A stretch of 64,000 bases of DNA from Magicicada septendecula (GCA_034769895.1 CM068367.1:316943986-317007985); one strand, 5' to 3'; positions 1-12,820 are shown, counted from the stretch's first letter. Translations and numbers: made by a program. The notes: generated by a model not told the origin, from the sequence alone.

Positions 1-291
1 GTTAAAGTCTTCATCAGTTATTTTGGTCAAACGCTATATAATTTTCACAGGTACTAATGTCACAATTTCACTACATGCCTTTGTTAAACTATAAGGTATT
101 CATTAAATTCACTATTAAATTTACACTAGTTTACAGACTAGTTTTCTAGGCTTTGCAAGTAATTCAGCGTAGTTACTTGCAAACACTAAGAGTTCTTCTG
201 ACACTGTTTTCTGCAACTTATCAAAGTCTTCGAAAACAATCCCGTTGCCGTGTTTAATAAACATATATCTTATATATATATATATATATAT

Positions 292-326
292 TGTAACGCA
301 ACAGAAATGCTAGCATCCGTGTTACA
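292..326. repeat. 35-bp palindrome abutting a (TA)n tract
   Basis: A (TA)n tract at about 270-291 runs directly into TGTAAC, and 35 bp later the sequence closes with GTTACA. In the middle lies the perfect 10-bp palindrome ATGCTAGCAT. The outer arms resemble the TGTAACG and CGTTACA ends of the LTRs at 44572-60844, which also abut a (TA)n tract. Chance is possible. Confidence 0.35.
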
Positions 327-2656
327 TAAAAACAAGGTTAACAGAATAATAAACAACTCAATATCTAACCCCATGATAGAACAAAGATCTAATAATTACA
401 TTTATAATTATAGATAAAGGTAAATAAGGATGCAAGGTAGTATTAACAAGAATAAACGAACCTGTAAGTTAGATAATAGTTGATGATATATGTTCAGTGA
501 AGAGCAAACAAAAAATGAAACAATAATTTACTTTATAGTAATAGCAAATAAGAATTTTGAGTTAAGAGATATTATTTTGTGACAACAAATATTATGATAA
601 AGTTTATGTTATGTTATACCAAATATGTGTTGAGTTAATGAAAGATAATGAAACAAGATGTATTATTCAATGACTGCTGTAGAATGAAGTGTGAAGCAGC
701 TAATTAACGTTAATAGATTTGAATTTTCTTATATGTGATCCATAGGTCAAGATAAAATTGTTATTAGATATAGAAAAATAATTGTTTATGTAAATGTTAA
801 TAGTTAAGATTTTATTATATGTATGAATTTATGTAAAAGGGGCTATAGATGTTTACCAATTATAAACACAGGTAGATCCGTTTACAATAAAAGGCCTAAC
901 AGCCAAAACCACTATATAACCACTCATAACATAAAGGTGAGGTACATCAATTAATAATAATTAATGAATACGATTTGAAGAGCTAGAAAAAAAACATTAA
1001 ATTAATAATGATATATAATAAAATTTATACAAATTATGATAATGCCATGATATCGATTAATAACGTTTAATATCGAAAAGGTATTAAATATAAAAAAGAA
1101 AAAAAACAGGCTTATATAAAAAAACCAGCAGAATATGTGTAGAAAATAATAAACCAACTATCTGTAAAGTTACATTCCGATAGGATAGCAAATTGATAAG
1201 GAATAGACAAAAAATATATGAAATAAACACTATATTCAAAACATGTGGAAGGAAGAAAAATCATGTGTTGCTAGGGATGACAGAAAAAGAGGAAGTTGTT
1301 GATTTGTCAATAATTGCTTTTGATGATCTGAATGTGATGAGATTAATAAAAAACCAAGAAATATCTATTTAATTGGAATATACTAAATTAGTAAATACTA
1401 TTATAAAATACAAAATACTAATGATAATATTTATGACTCTTGCCAGTGTAAATTAACCAAACAAGACAATAATATGAAATCGCAATAGGAAATAAATAAC
1501 TGGATTCTACAAGGAAGGACTTGAACTGTCCCATATCCGAAAGGAATTGACGATACATTAAAACAAATAGAAAGAGTCAAAAGTATCACAAATAATAATA
1601 TACACTACACCAGAATTTATAACCTTTCAAATATACGGAACAACACTAATTGCTTCAACCGAGAGAAGAACGTATTTGGATCCTGGAGTTGCAGAAGAAG
1701 CATCCATCGGGCTGTAAATCAATCCAAAGAGCTGTATTTCCGAAGTGGACAGGACAAGAATTCCATTTTATTAAACCGAAGAAAGAATATCGTACGGCAT
1801 AATTGTCCAGAACAGTAAATTTATCAATCAACCGCCTACACGATTTGCTTCGTTCTAGTCTGGTAAATTATTATTATATTAATCATACTAACTACACAAC
1901 ACTTCAAATTTGTAAATCTTGCATTCTTATCTATGTATTTTTAATCTTCCCCACAGTTACAAGAACCTTCACACCCTGAATTAAATTAATTACAAATTAA
2001 AACACACTATATAACTGAATTTAAATAAAGGATCGGAATAATCAACAATCGATTCACGCAATCTATAGCCCAAGCATATGTTAGTTAGAACATATCTTAT
2101 TCAATGTTAAAGAAGTAAACAAATAAAGAACCTTTATATAATTGCAAAATCTTGTTATTTGGAGTATGATTTAGTGAGTTGGGAATAAAAAAGTAACTGA
2201 ATAAGTATAGAATAATTGGTTAACATAAACAGTGAAATAACCTATAAGTTTCGTTGAGCCGATACTACAGCGCTTATAGCGGAATTATCTGACACCAAAG
2301 AGAGAGCGTAAAAATACAAAATTAGACATAATTCTCTTCAAGGTATAATAGGGTTGAACGAAATTACAGAATAACGCATTAATTATTTAAGTTTCAAGTA
2401 CACTAACACTGATATTTTTTAGAGAGCTAAGTTAATATTAATTAATTACATCAATATATCCCACAACTCCAAATATCTCAGATATTTAAATAATTAAGTA
2501 AACTAAACGACCTAAGAGAGTAAAACAGGGGAGCATACCCGTTCATAGCAACGAATAGGCTTACATTGCGTGAAAATAACGAGACGCTCGTACTCGTCCC
2601 ATTACAAATTAACGAACTCAACAGTGGGGGCTTGAACCGTACGTATTCGTCTCGAT

Positions 2657-2659
<3 letters not shown>

Positions 2660-2713
<54 letters not shown>
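2660..2713. repeat. (TA)n microsatellite
   Basis: About 54 bp of uninterrupted TA dinucleotides. Frames on both strands through it only encode Tyr-Ile repeats and are not genes. Confidence 0.95.
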
Positions 2714-2716
<3 letters not shown>

Positions 2717-3885
2717 TTTGTTCTACTGCGTCCAGTATCCGTAAAGCGAAAAATTCTTCGCCCATAATTAAAAAAAAAAGTTGCCCAAAACTGTCAACGG
2801 AAAGTTCCAAATACTGTTAGTATATATAACAGTTGCGAAAAAGTTAAGTGGGACAAGATGTGACGATACTTCTGCACCCCTCCAGCGTAGACCGGCGCGG
2901 GACCGATCGATTTGATATTCAGTTATCACTTGTTATTATTACTTTTTTTTAGTGAGTACTGAATTATTATTAAAAACTGGGACCTGTCAACATTCGAACG
3001 GGAATTTAATTATTGAATTGATGTAGAAGAACTAGCGAATTAAATGTAAGTTGGATTGTAGCGATTACATAACATTTGTGATTAGCTGACTCTGGTTTGA
3101 ATTTTTTTCTAATCTATAAAGACGGCCGCCTTTAACGTAATGTGAGGTACAATGCAGATATTATAACCTATATAATAAACCACTTTATTATGAACTTCAC
3201 TCACATTCATACCTGCGAATGCATCGATGAAGTTTGTATATCATTCTTTTTCCTTGTGTTATATATACCTCTTTCCACGGAGCAAGACTGGAAGGAGTAC
3301 TTGGCAATTTGTTGACGATACTGGTAAAGCAGCGTAATAACTAACATACCTAATAAAATGTTTGTCTTGTTTACAAGAATTATTTGATAATACAATATCA
3401 ATTAGAGAATACGACTCGGAGAGTACAAAGGTTATCCTACTGAGAAAAGTATCACGAATTACTGTGCCTTGCCACCTAAGAAGCCAAAGACATAACAGTT
3501 AATAAACCTTCTTTTTCGTTATTATATTCGATTTCGCATTAAAAAAAAAAATCTTCAGCGTGGCATAAAAGTTTACATGCAAAGTGTAAAATATATATTA
3601 CAAATTATTTTATTGAAAACACGAACGTATTGCAAATCTGAAGCAACTATTAAACCTGTAATCACATGCGGGCTGTAATTTTAATTAAAACTTCAAGACA
3701 TCAAATTAATTTATACGCGACCCAAATTTCAGCGTGACGCCAGAAAATCACAGCAAGCGCATGCGCCAAGGTCATCGTTTCTTGGACCCATTTATATAAC
3801 ATGAGAACAAAACGACCTTGGCTGGTATTCGAAATTTATTAGAAAAAATGCGTGCATTATAGTGACAAAACCTCGATCATTTAAC

Positions 3886-3914
<29 letters not shown>
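3886..3914 (+). repeat. A29 homopolymer
   Basis: An uninterrupted run of 29 A on the + strand. It could be the tail of a decayed retroposed copy, but the sequence just upstream was not recognised as a LINE or SINE. Confidence 0.8.
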
Positions 3915-3916
<2 letters not shown>

Positions 3917-5114
3917 GCTGTAACGGCAACCTGTTCAAAACAATTTAAACAATGGATAATAGGCTATTAACGTTACGGTTACACTGCGTACATAGGAAAT
4001 TTATTTTTATTGATGACTGCCAGTTTATCAACGACAAATCAATAAAATCAAATTTTAGAAAGAAAATTAAAATACAATCAAACCACTATAGATGAGAAGA
4101 TGACTAAAAATGCCACAATGTACAACTCGCAATTTTTTGTTGTTTACTATTCTTCACCGGAGGTAAGTTACTCGAAAATACTTTAAATTCTCCCTACCAC
4201 GACCATCAACGTTATTAAAATAATGACTGGCTATTAGATCTACGTCAAGAATTTACGGGCCGCCTGTACGACATATCTCGCAGCATATTAAAATTTGTAT
4301 ATCTTCTTTCTAATATTTTTTGTCGAACGGCTGTAGTTCAAGAAGTAATTTTTATAAAGAAAATTACACAAATGTAATAGAGCATAAAAGATAAATCAAC
4401 TTAATTTCTGAATTATTTATTATTATTTGACGCAATCATCTCGGCAAGAGCACACACCGATCTTAACACACTTCCGTACGTCACTGAAGATGGCACGACA
4501 CTATGAGTAGAAACAATTATACCATTGCCCAAATTACATTTACTTTCCCAAATATTTTGTAACAAACCTATGGCAGTCGTTTTATGCACTGGAGCAAATA
4601 AAAAATGAAAATTTACACTAGTTAAACTAATGTAAGTCATAATATGTTGTGTACAGGCTGTCAACTTTATACATAACAGTGTGAATATGTAGTCGCAACT
4701 GTTCGACTGAAATGTTAAATTCACTTCATCTGTTTTGGCAGTATCAAAAAAACGTAAATTCTATCAGCTGAGTTAAGTTTAACGAGAAGCAAGAATACGC
4801 AGAAAGTTAAACGAAATATGTAACATATTTTTCAGCTATTTTACATACATATATATACATTCATCGCTTAAGAGGCCTGAGCATAGTCTACGCGATCAGC
4901 GGGAAAGATTGTCCACTTGTCCTGCGAGGGCATGGCGAACTGAAGAACAGTTTTGCTATAACCTCTTGAAGCGGTGTAACACTGTTTAGCTCTATATCAC
5001 TGTAATAACAAGTCAATTTAAAATGAACGCTTCCTTATCTAACTGCACCAAGAAAGAAATTCTGTGCATTGACACCTTTCTTTATTCAGACGATGTTCCG
5101 TTTAAATAATTTTT

Positions 5115-5710
5115 GGAATGGAGCAGCAGTATGGCGAGAATTGCTTACGTCGACGCAAGCTTTTTGAGCGAACTGTTACTCTAAAAAACTGCCAGATCTT
5201 TCTGTGCTGCAAACAGCGTTCAGGCAGGCCTTCCATTCCCACGGCCGACAACAATATCGAAGCAGTTGACCAAATGATACGTGCTGACCGGTACACCAAA
5301 ACTGATGAAATTCCAAATGAGTTCCATACAAGCCACGGTTCAACGTTTTCAATCATCCACGAACCATTAAATTTTCGGAAATCTGTGCTCGTTGAATTCA
5401 ACGTAAACTAACACATGTGCATAAACAGAATCGTTTGAAAATTTCAAAATAAGCTAAGAAAATACATACAAAAATATCTTTGAAACGTTACGAGCATAAA
5501 GGAGATCCATGTCAGACATGAATATTGACTGTTGACGAAATATCGAACAATCACTTTGAACCCGACGGTAAGCAACTGAGTTTGGCGTGGAACATCCGTT
5601 ACTTCCACACAAAAATCAAAACATAGGTGCAGGAAAGTTGATGATGTCGTTATGCTAAAATATAAAAGGACCATTTACGAATTATTAACATCTAAATGTG
5701 AAACGTTGAA
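5115..5710 (+). pseudogene. Decayed mariner transposase fragment
   Basis: Reading the + strand gives a mariner-type protein in shifting frames. The first part (5118-5411) contains SGRP, then DNNIEAVDQMIRADR, a TKTDEI helix-turn-helix stretch, and FSIIHEPLNFRK, which matches the usual GSAYSIIHDxLxFRK region of mariner. Further on come LKRYEHKGDP, LTVDE (the position of the first catalytic Asp, normally GDETW), FEPDGKQLSLAW (normally YEPESKRQSMEW) and a GPF stretch. Several stops and frame changes separate these blocks, and the N-terminus and the second and third acidic residues are not visible. No terminal inverted repeats were found. It is an old, inactive copy. Confidence 0.8.
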
Positions 5711-8700
5711 TAGTGATAGCTACTGAGAGCAAATGCGAAAAGTTGAGCAAAACTTTACAAATTGGTCAGAAACTATAAAGTAGCCATCAAAAATTATAAT
5801 CTTTTTGTGGGTTACTTACGATTTGCCTGCATATCAAATACCACGTACACAATATTTCAGAATGTTATAATTGTTCCACACACTTAAAGCTTTGCTATCT
5901 TTTTATTGGATAAGAACGAATGTGTGTCTGTGTGTGTGTGTGTTATCATGTAATGGATCAACGGTTCATTGTGTTTTTATAGCCCGCTACATAAGGTAAC
6001 GTGTCGACTTGATTACACGAATTGCACGGTTTGGTTAATTGAATCTTTACCGTAGTTAAACGTATCTAGCAACATTTATGATTAACTGTATTAATGTTAT
6101 ATTTAAAACAAAAAGCGTATTCATTTAAAGTCATGGACATAACTTCTCAGAGTCAGGTGGATTACTGACACGGGTGACAAATAAGTCACAATTCTTCACA
6201 GAGAGAAGAATGTAGTTTATACAAGGCGTAAAAGAAAACTCTTTTAATCTGCTGTGGGATCTACAATCCCTTCTCAATTATTTCGTTCACGATGGTTTCA
6301 TAAAGCTGAAACAGTAGTTTGGAGCTCCCGAACTTTCAGGTAAATATTGACACCAGGTAAATATGGCCTTCGCCATATTGTTTGTGTATTGCTTAATAAG
6401 TAGTTTTGGGGTGAAAATGAAATTCGTTATCGCACTGCGTTATGCACATTATATAATCTGCGGACTCGTGAAATATAAACAGCACAAGTCATACCGTTAC
6501 CTCACTACACCCGTTTGGTGCAAAAGACTATTGGGGGAAACAAATTTTAACACGTTATTATTGAGTACACCAATAGCCACGGACTGACTCTACAAATCTT
6601 CGGGGTATCTTATCTAGCTTCTAGCTCAACAATAACAACAACTGCAGGGAGAGGTTTCCGCGTGAACAGATACGTGGAGGGAGGAAAGGAAATTCTTGAA
6701 GAACATTCCGAGAGGACGTCTGGTATAATACGTCTACTGACCATACAGAAACTTTCTGCAGGCTCTCTAAACTAAGCTAAGATCAACTTTGGGACGACTG
6801 CCGTTTGTGGATTTCCTGTAAATATTCCCAGGCCTACGAAGTTACCAGAGTGATTCAGTCTACAGAGTGTACGATAACTCTCTGTCTGGACTTCAAGTGC
6901 GGCAGTTTCTCCGTGGAAGGTTTTCACTAAAATCTTTGTACACTCCTGACGTTCATAAGCTTTCGTCATAGCTTCGTGATACGCTGGTATCCCTTACCAT
7001 CTCACACTCGATCTCTTCAAATCATTCCTAACTCTTTAATCAACCTATTTTTGGTCTTCCGTTCAACGTTTCTGGGACACCAACACAGGATTTCTTTCTC
7101 CTGGTGTAGGTTTTAAAATGATTTGCTTGTTCTTACACGCCAGATCTAGTTCTTATAATAGTGCTTCGAAAATGTTAACAGAACTTCAATCGGACACTGT
7201 GCATCCAATTTTCGTTACAGTCGGTGCAAGCATCCGAATCATTCAAGGCTACAAGTCTAATGTCTCTTCTATAAACTTATTTATTTGTATTTATATTAAC
7301 ATGCTTAGCTTGAAATGTCTTACGAAATTTATATTATATAACTTGTAACAACCAAGAATTAAAAATTTTTAATATTATGATCGAAAAGACGTTACATACA
7401 GCAAGACACCCCTACACGAGCCGCGAGCAATGAATAAAGAACAGTTTAACGATGTGTCAACTGAACGTTTGCTTCGGACAATACGAATACGCTTCACATA
7501 ACTTTACAATGGGAAATAAGGTTGGCCGTGACAGACTCGACTCAACCGAGATTTACAGCCTGCAACATGCAAGATAAAAGAAACTATGTCAGTAGCGATT
7601 TACGGAGAAACTGTGACGGACACACACTGCAAGGATAATTTGAAGTGTACCAGCAATAAGAAAAGGGTGTAAGTACACAATGGTATTTACCCTGTATGAG
7701 AACTGACATCGATATCTAAAGAATGGAATCGAACTTGTGCACAGCGGGGGAACGTCTTACTGGCGACAACTGATATTTACGACAGGGAGAAGGAGTGCCG
7801 TTTTGGAAACGACGACACGCTGCGTCAGGATAGCTAACGGAAAAGGGTCAAGGATAGTGAAACAATAACGAAATACGACACATTGTTCGCGTGAGAACAG
7901 CAGCAGGGTCCGGAGTACGCTTAGACAGAGAACTGATCGACAGCCGAGAAATTGCTCTTGTTCCAGGAAAAGAGTACGGAGGCCTTCGACGCGAACTTGT
8001 GGGGAGACAGGATACCCAATCACAACCCAGCATCTACCCAGAGGACAGGTGGAGAGGACCGTCGTCATCATGGCAACGGGAACGACGAATGAGAAGTGAA
8101 GAACGATAATCTTGCATAAGGGTAGGAGTTCTTCTGTCCTATCATGTTCGACCTGAGGCGTGTCTTCCAGAAGATTGCATTGTGGTAAACGATGCTTGAT
8201 AAAAACTGTTTGCAGAGCACGCGGGAGGACAGTCATCATATATTTCCAATCACGTACTTTTGGACAGTCTTCATACATTTTTCGACAGTCTTCATACATT
8301 TTTCAACAGTCTTAATACAATTTTCGAGAGTCTTCTTATAAATTTCTCAATCGTATACTTTAACAGTCTTCACGGAACTAAATCTTCTAAGTCTTAATAC
8401 AGTTCGATTAACATACGGACAGCAGTGGGACTTTGAAACTCTGCTACGCGGTATATAATTAAGTGACTTAAACATTTCGATATTGGCGAGTATCCGGTAA
8501 TAGTGTACCTACAGCGACTAAATCATGCGACATACGCCAGTGCTTAATAACTCTATAGTTCTTTATTATACTCAGTTACCGATAAATTCAGAACTGAACT
8601 AACCAATCGCAGTTTCTTCAATAACCGACGCGCAGAACTATTGTTAATGTTTTACCGGACAACGAAATCGTAACGTTGTACAGTGCGAAGCGATACAATA

Positions 8701-9600
8701 TAATTTGGAACAATTACACCACGGTATCAAAGACACTATACATTAATGTACACACAAGAAGTTCAACAATAGACAGTCAGATATATACACCATAGTTAAT
8801 GATGAACTTACCCACACGACACATGATTTCATAGACTCTAACAGTAACAGCCGAATCAACAGAAAATACACACAGCGCGAGTGAATCTGATCCGCGTGTG
8901 TTGAGTGTTAGTGACATCACAGCTACGCAACTTCACACATATGGACCACCAACGAGAAAGAGTTACACCGATGGAAATAGCGGATAAATCACCTTACAAG
9001 TAATCTTTATGCTATTCTTATCATAAGAACTCTACTGTCCTGTCTCTTTTCAAGAAAACACCCTTGAGTATTTAAATTAAATATGATAAACATAATTAAC
9101 GCTATTCATCTGAGGCAAGCAATGAACGCATTAGTATAAGATTTATTGTTTGACTATTTGTGTTTTTCTATATATCGATTGTATTATATGTATGTGTATG
9201 TTTTCCAGCAAACAACGTATTGGATTCGCATTGTAATTTGATATATATACATGTGCTCTTTTTATGAATGTATTTACAGGGAATCATCCATATTTATATA
9301 TTGAAGTCTCTTTATTTAATGATGTTAATAAATAAGAGTTTATTTTATCCAGAATATATGCGTTCATTATTGTCAAAGTTACCTCAGAACAAGAAAGTAA
9401 TGGCACTTGAATGATTTATAGTAGTTTTTATTAATTTATACAATAATTAGAGTCTCAATGCAGTAATTATGCTAACATAAAAGAACTAACGTATCACTTA
9501 GCTTCAATCAGTTGATATGAGTAACCTAATTGAGTGATTACACGATCTCATTTTACAAATTAGTATAATTACATAATTAATTAATTATTGTTGGCATAAT
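5711..9600. other. Gene-poor stretch with a GC-richer island
   Basis: No protein was recognised. Around 7740-8110 the composition is richer in G and C than its surroundings, and a 180-codon frame on the minus strand (7757-8299) opens there. Its product has no domain I know, and its first residues come from a minisatellite. A short (TG)n run lies near 5925-5945. The rest is AT-rich and featureless. Confidence 0.5.
8262..8347. repeat. 21-22 bp minisatellite, about four units
   Basis: Four imperfect units of the form acagtcttcatacattttt follow one another, and a weaker related unit lies at about 8227. The unit drifts from left to right. Confidence 0.8.
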
Positions 9601-9619
9601 TAATCCCCAATTGAAGTTG

Positions 9620-9945
9620 TATTTGGCTCCCAAAGAACGTGGGGCTCGGCAATCACAGATTAATTAATTAAATCACAGTTAGCATAATAAATAATTGCAT
9701 AATCTTTGTATTTGGCGCTCCAGAACGCGGGGCGTAATAGGGATCAACTCCATAATCTTTGTATTTGGCGCCCAACGTGGGGCGTAATAGGGATCAACTC
9801 CTTATATCTTTGTATTTGGCGCCCAACATGGGGCTCGGCAATCACAGATTAATTAATTAAATCACGGTTAGCATAATAAATAATTGCATAATCTTTGTAT
9901 TTGGCGTTCCAGAACGCGGGGCGTAATAGGGATAAACTCCTTATA
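9620..9945 (+). mobile_element. Fossil LTR-element leader with five tRNA-Lys primer-site motifs
   Basis: The 18-mer TGGCGCCCAACGTGGGGC, the primer-binding sequence complementary to the 3' end of tRNA-Lys in gypsy-like and other retroelements, is present exactly at 9766-9783. Variants lie at 9624, 9713, 9817 and 9902. The spacers repeat too: units of about 51-53 bp (a cttt-gtattt stretch before each motif, then gtaatagggatcaactcc after several) are nested in a longer direct repeat of 189 bp (the block ggctcggcaatcacagatta starts at 9644 and at 9833). No gag or pol follows, and no second LTR was found. The sequence just upstream may be the end of an LTR. This is a relic, and its age cannot be judged from one copy. 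Confidence 0.7.
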
Positions 9946-10322
9946 TCTTTGTAAACTTCAAAATCTGTATCGGCTGTATGTTAAATATAATTAAAGGAGA
10001 CATGGGATTGGTATCGTAACGAAAGGATGGATCAATAATTATTAACGTCTCAATACTGTGGAATGCTAAACACTTTGACAAAACGTCAAATCGAAATACC
10101 GGACATACGAGTTATCTTACGCTTACCGGGTCACACGATGCTATTCTTAAAATATCGGTTTCCAGAACCATACATGACTTCCATGTTCTAAGATTTATAT
10201 TTAAAATCATTTTCGAAATGAAATATTTCCATAGAAACTACTTCTTTCTACTTACTGCATCAGCCTTAACCACAGTACTGTGGTCGCTAACGTATACCAC
10301 CTCACGTTATCGCACTCGATTT

Positions 10323-10363
10323 TCACTGACGATGGAAGTCGATGGTACTGCCGAAACGTCTGG
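10323..10363 (+). ncRNA. Hammerhead-like core in copy A (weak)
   Basis: CTGACGA at 10326-10332 is followed 20 nt later by GAAA and then CGTC, the order and spacing of a hammerhead core (CUGANGA, stem II, GAAA, NUH). Stem II pairing is poor and stem I is only about three pairs, so activity is doubtful. The same block is present in copies B, C and D. Confidence 0.3.
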
Positions 10364-10599
10364 TTTTGCAGAAAACATTGGTCTACGGCCAAACAGGTCG
10401 GGAAGGAATTTTAACAACAAACTACTTCTTTGTTGCCGATAACGCAGTACATATATAAAAAATTATCCCCTCCCCCTTCAACTATAATTTTCATTCATAG
10501 AAAATTACCCCCACGCCGTTCAACTAGCCTCTTCATTTATAGATATTTCATCTACGTTTCTACAGTGGATTATTAAGATCTTATCAGGATACTTTATTT

Positions 10600-11590
10600 A
10601 TCAAAATTAAGAACTTTACTCTTGTTAAAACATAAAATGTGGCAGATAAACTACCCCTTTGCCTTAACCGATCTTCACCAAACACAACAAGTCTTGAGTA
10701 CTCTACAATTCAGGGCTGCATGCAAAAAAGTATTTGATTCTCTTTGAATTTACGGCATTTATCGTTCGTCATAGAAAAAATTACCATAGTTAAAACATAA
10801 AACGTTGCAGGTAAACTACCCCTTTCCCTTAATCGATCTTCAACAAAATCAACAGACCTCGAGTTCTGTATAATTCAAAAAGGTATGCAAAAAAGTAGTT
10901 GATTCTGTTTGAATTTACGGCAGTTATCGTTCGTCATAGAAAAAACTACCCTTGTTAAAACATAAAATGTTGCAGGAAACTACCCCTTTCCCTTAACCGA
11001 TCTTCACCAAAATCAATAGGTCTTGAGAACTCTACAATTCAGGGCTGTATCCAAGACATTATTTGATTCTGTTTGAATTTGCGGCTGTTATCGTTTGCCA
11101 TAGAAAAAAATTACCCTTGATAAAAAAAAGTTGCAGGTAAACTACCCTTTTCCCTTAACCGATCTTCACCAAAAACAATAGGTCTTGAGTACTCTACAAA
11201 TCAGGGCTGTATGCAAATAATTATTTGATTGTTTGAATTTGCGGCTGTTATCGTTTGCCATAGAAAATACCCTTTGAAAACAAAGCGTTGCATGTAAACT
11301 ACCCCTTTCCCTTAACCGATCTTCACCAAAAACAATAGGTCTTGAGAACTCTACAATTCAGAGCTGTATGCAAAAAAGTATTTGATTCTGTTTGAATTTG
11401 CGGCTGTTATCGTTTGCCATAGAAAATACCCTTGTTAAAACATAAAACGTTGCAGGTAAACTACCCTTTCCCCTAACCGATCTTCACCAAAAACAATAGA
11501 TCTTGAGAACTCTACAATTTAGGGCTGTATGCAAAACATTATTTGATTCTGTTTGGATTTGCGGCTGTTATCGTTTGCCATAGAAAAAAA
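10600..11590 (+). repeat. 162-bp tandem array, six units (copy A)
   Basis: The block gttgcaggtaaactacccct recurs near 10641, 10806, 10970, 11131, 11287 and 11449, each followed by an accgatcttcaccaaa stretch and by tttgaatttgcggc before the next unit. The units differ by small indels and point changes. Confidence 0.9.
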
Positions 11591-11733
11591 TCTACAGACA
11601 CACAGAGACACTTTTCGAAAAATGACGTTTTTCATGTTTTGAGTGTAGTACAATCAGAATCTGCAATAATCTCGAACACGATTTTTTTTGCCATCACCAT
11701 ACTTCCATTTCTTTAAGGAACATGGAAGTAAAA

Positions 11734-12039
11734 GCACAATGAAAACAAGTCGGGAAGTAACTGCGTCTTGCTCGAAAACCTTTATTTTGATTATTGATGA
11801 TAACTTTGTTTTTCGGTATAAGACTTTTTACTTTTGACAGCATCAAACGTTCTATGCTTTTTATGACTCGATATCTTCGCTTACGCGACTGGAACACAAA
11901 ATGTATGTTAAACCACAAAACAGTTGTGTATGATGGACGCAGAGTAGAAATGACACGTATACAACGTACGCTTTATCGTACAAAACGAACTTTAAAACGT
12001 ATCAACAGACATTTGTACATTTAAGAAGGAAAACTAATT
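11734..12039. other. Unique spacer between copies A and B
   Basis: 306 bp that belongs to neither neighbouring copy. A 76-codon frame on the + strand (11794-12024) ends in a basic stretch but has no recognisable motif; I do not call it a gene. Confidence 0.5.
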
Positions 12040-12213
12040 AAAATATCGGTATGGAGAACCATACATGACTTCCATATTCTAAGATTTATATTTAAAATCA
12101 TTTTCGAAATGAAATATTACCATAGAAACTACTTCTTTCTACTTACTGCTTCAGCCTTAACCACAGTACTGTGGTCACTAACGTATACCACCTAACGTTA
12201 TCACACTCGATTT

Positions 12214-12252
12214 TCACTGATGATGGAAGTCGATGGCATTGCAGAAACGTCT
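12214..12252 (+). ncRNA. Hammerhead-like core in copy B (weak)
   Basis: CTGATGA at 12217-12223 is followed by GAAA at 12244-12247 and CGTC, the consensus hammerhead order. Pairing for stem II is not convincing. It is recorded because the same order occurs in the Penelope-like element of this window, where the pairing is good. Confidence 0.3.
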
Positions 12253-12607
12253 GGTTTTGTAGAAAACATTGGACTACGGCCAAACATCCCGGGAAGGAAT
12301 TTTAACAAAAACTACTTCTTTGTTGCCGATAACGTTGTACCCACATATATAAAAAATATGCATAAAATTAATGGCTTGTATAAGTTAATGATTGATCTCC
12401 ATTAAGTAGTGCTCAAGTTTCCAAAGTTTTAATATTATGATGTCCGTAATTAAAACATCAGAGCAGGTTTAGTGTGTATGAGGGTACACCATGGACAGAA
12501 ATTTTCAACATTTCCTATTGAGCGTTGCTTAGAGTAAAGCTGCGAATCTACAGTGTACGTTTCACAGAACAAACACGCGGAAAAGAAGGAGCGCTCCGAA
12601 GTCATTC

Positions 12608-12820
12608 ATGGACCCTCAGCATCTTGCAGAAGGTTCATTCCCTAAAGACGAAAATTCTGTCTATGAATCGTTCCTCTGTAAACACGTGCAGTTACACTGC
12701 CCAGCGATCCACAGGAAGCAAATCGCTATCCACGCTGGACACTTTTTCGGCTTGCACGCGTTATGTTGGTATGGGTTTCGGCATTTTCCATTTAAAAAGC
12801 GTGCAAATGTAAGAAAATAA
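12608..12820 (+). other. Conserved 70-codon frame in the middle of copy B
   Basis: An open frame begins MDPQHLAEGSFPKDENSVY and ends in a basic KKRANVRK tail. The same frame, of the same length, is open in copy D (19719-19931, minus) at high identity. An overlapping 95-codon frame (12525-12812) is open in both copies as well. The differences between B and D within the 70 codons are mostly amino-acid changing (for instance AGHFFG against AEQFFS), which argues against purifying selection. I do not recognise the product. It may be a captured fragment of host sequence carried by this subfamily, as Helitron-type elements often do. Confidence 0.3.

Larger units (their letters stand above)
1..5114. 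other. AT-rich stretch without recognisable genes
   Basis: I see no open reading frame that looks like a protein in this stretch. The longest frames are either translations of the (TA)n tract near 2.66 kb or short frames of low complexity. It holds simple repeats that are listed separately and otherwise looks like neutral intergenic or intronic DNA. No splice-linked exon set, tRNA or rRNA was recognised. Confidence 0.6.
10149..11733 (+). mobile_element. Composite repeat element, copy A
   Basis: The copy starts with AAAATATCGG and ends with GGAAGTAAAA, the same ends as three other copies in the window. Just inside the left end is gacttccatgttctaag; just inside the right end, on the other strand, is acttccatgttctttaaag, so the two ends carry subterminal inverted repeats of about 16 bp. 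The order is left block, hammerhead-like core, a C-rich middle (type 1, shared with copy C), six tandem units of about 162 bp, a short (CA) tract, and a right block with a hairpin (ACTTCCAT pairing with ATGGAAGT around a TTAAGG centre). No coding capacity is seen. The design resembles non-autonomous Helentron-derived elements with central tandem repeats; a Penelope- or retrozyme-related origin is the alternative. Confidence 0.75.

Noticed and set aside
7757-8299. 180-codon minus-strand frame as a gene
   Set aside because: No domain or motif, its start lies in a minisatellite, and the local GC content makes long chance frames likely. Kept only as a low-interest finding.
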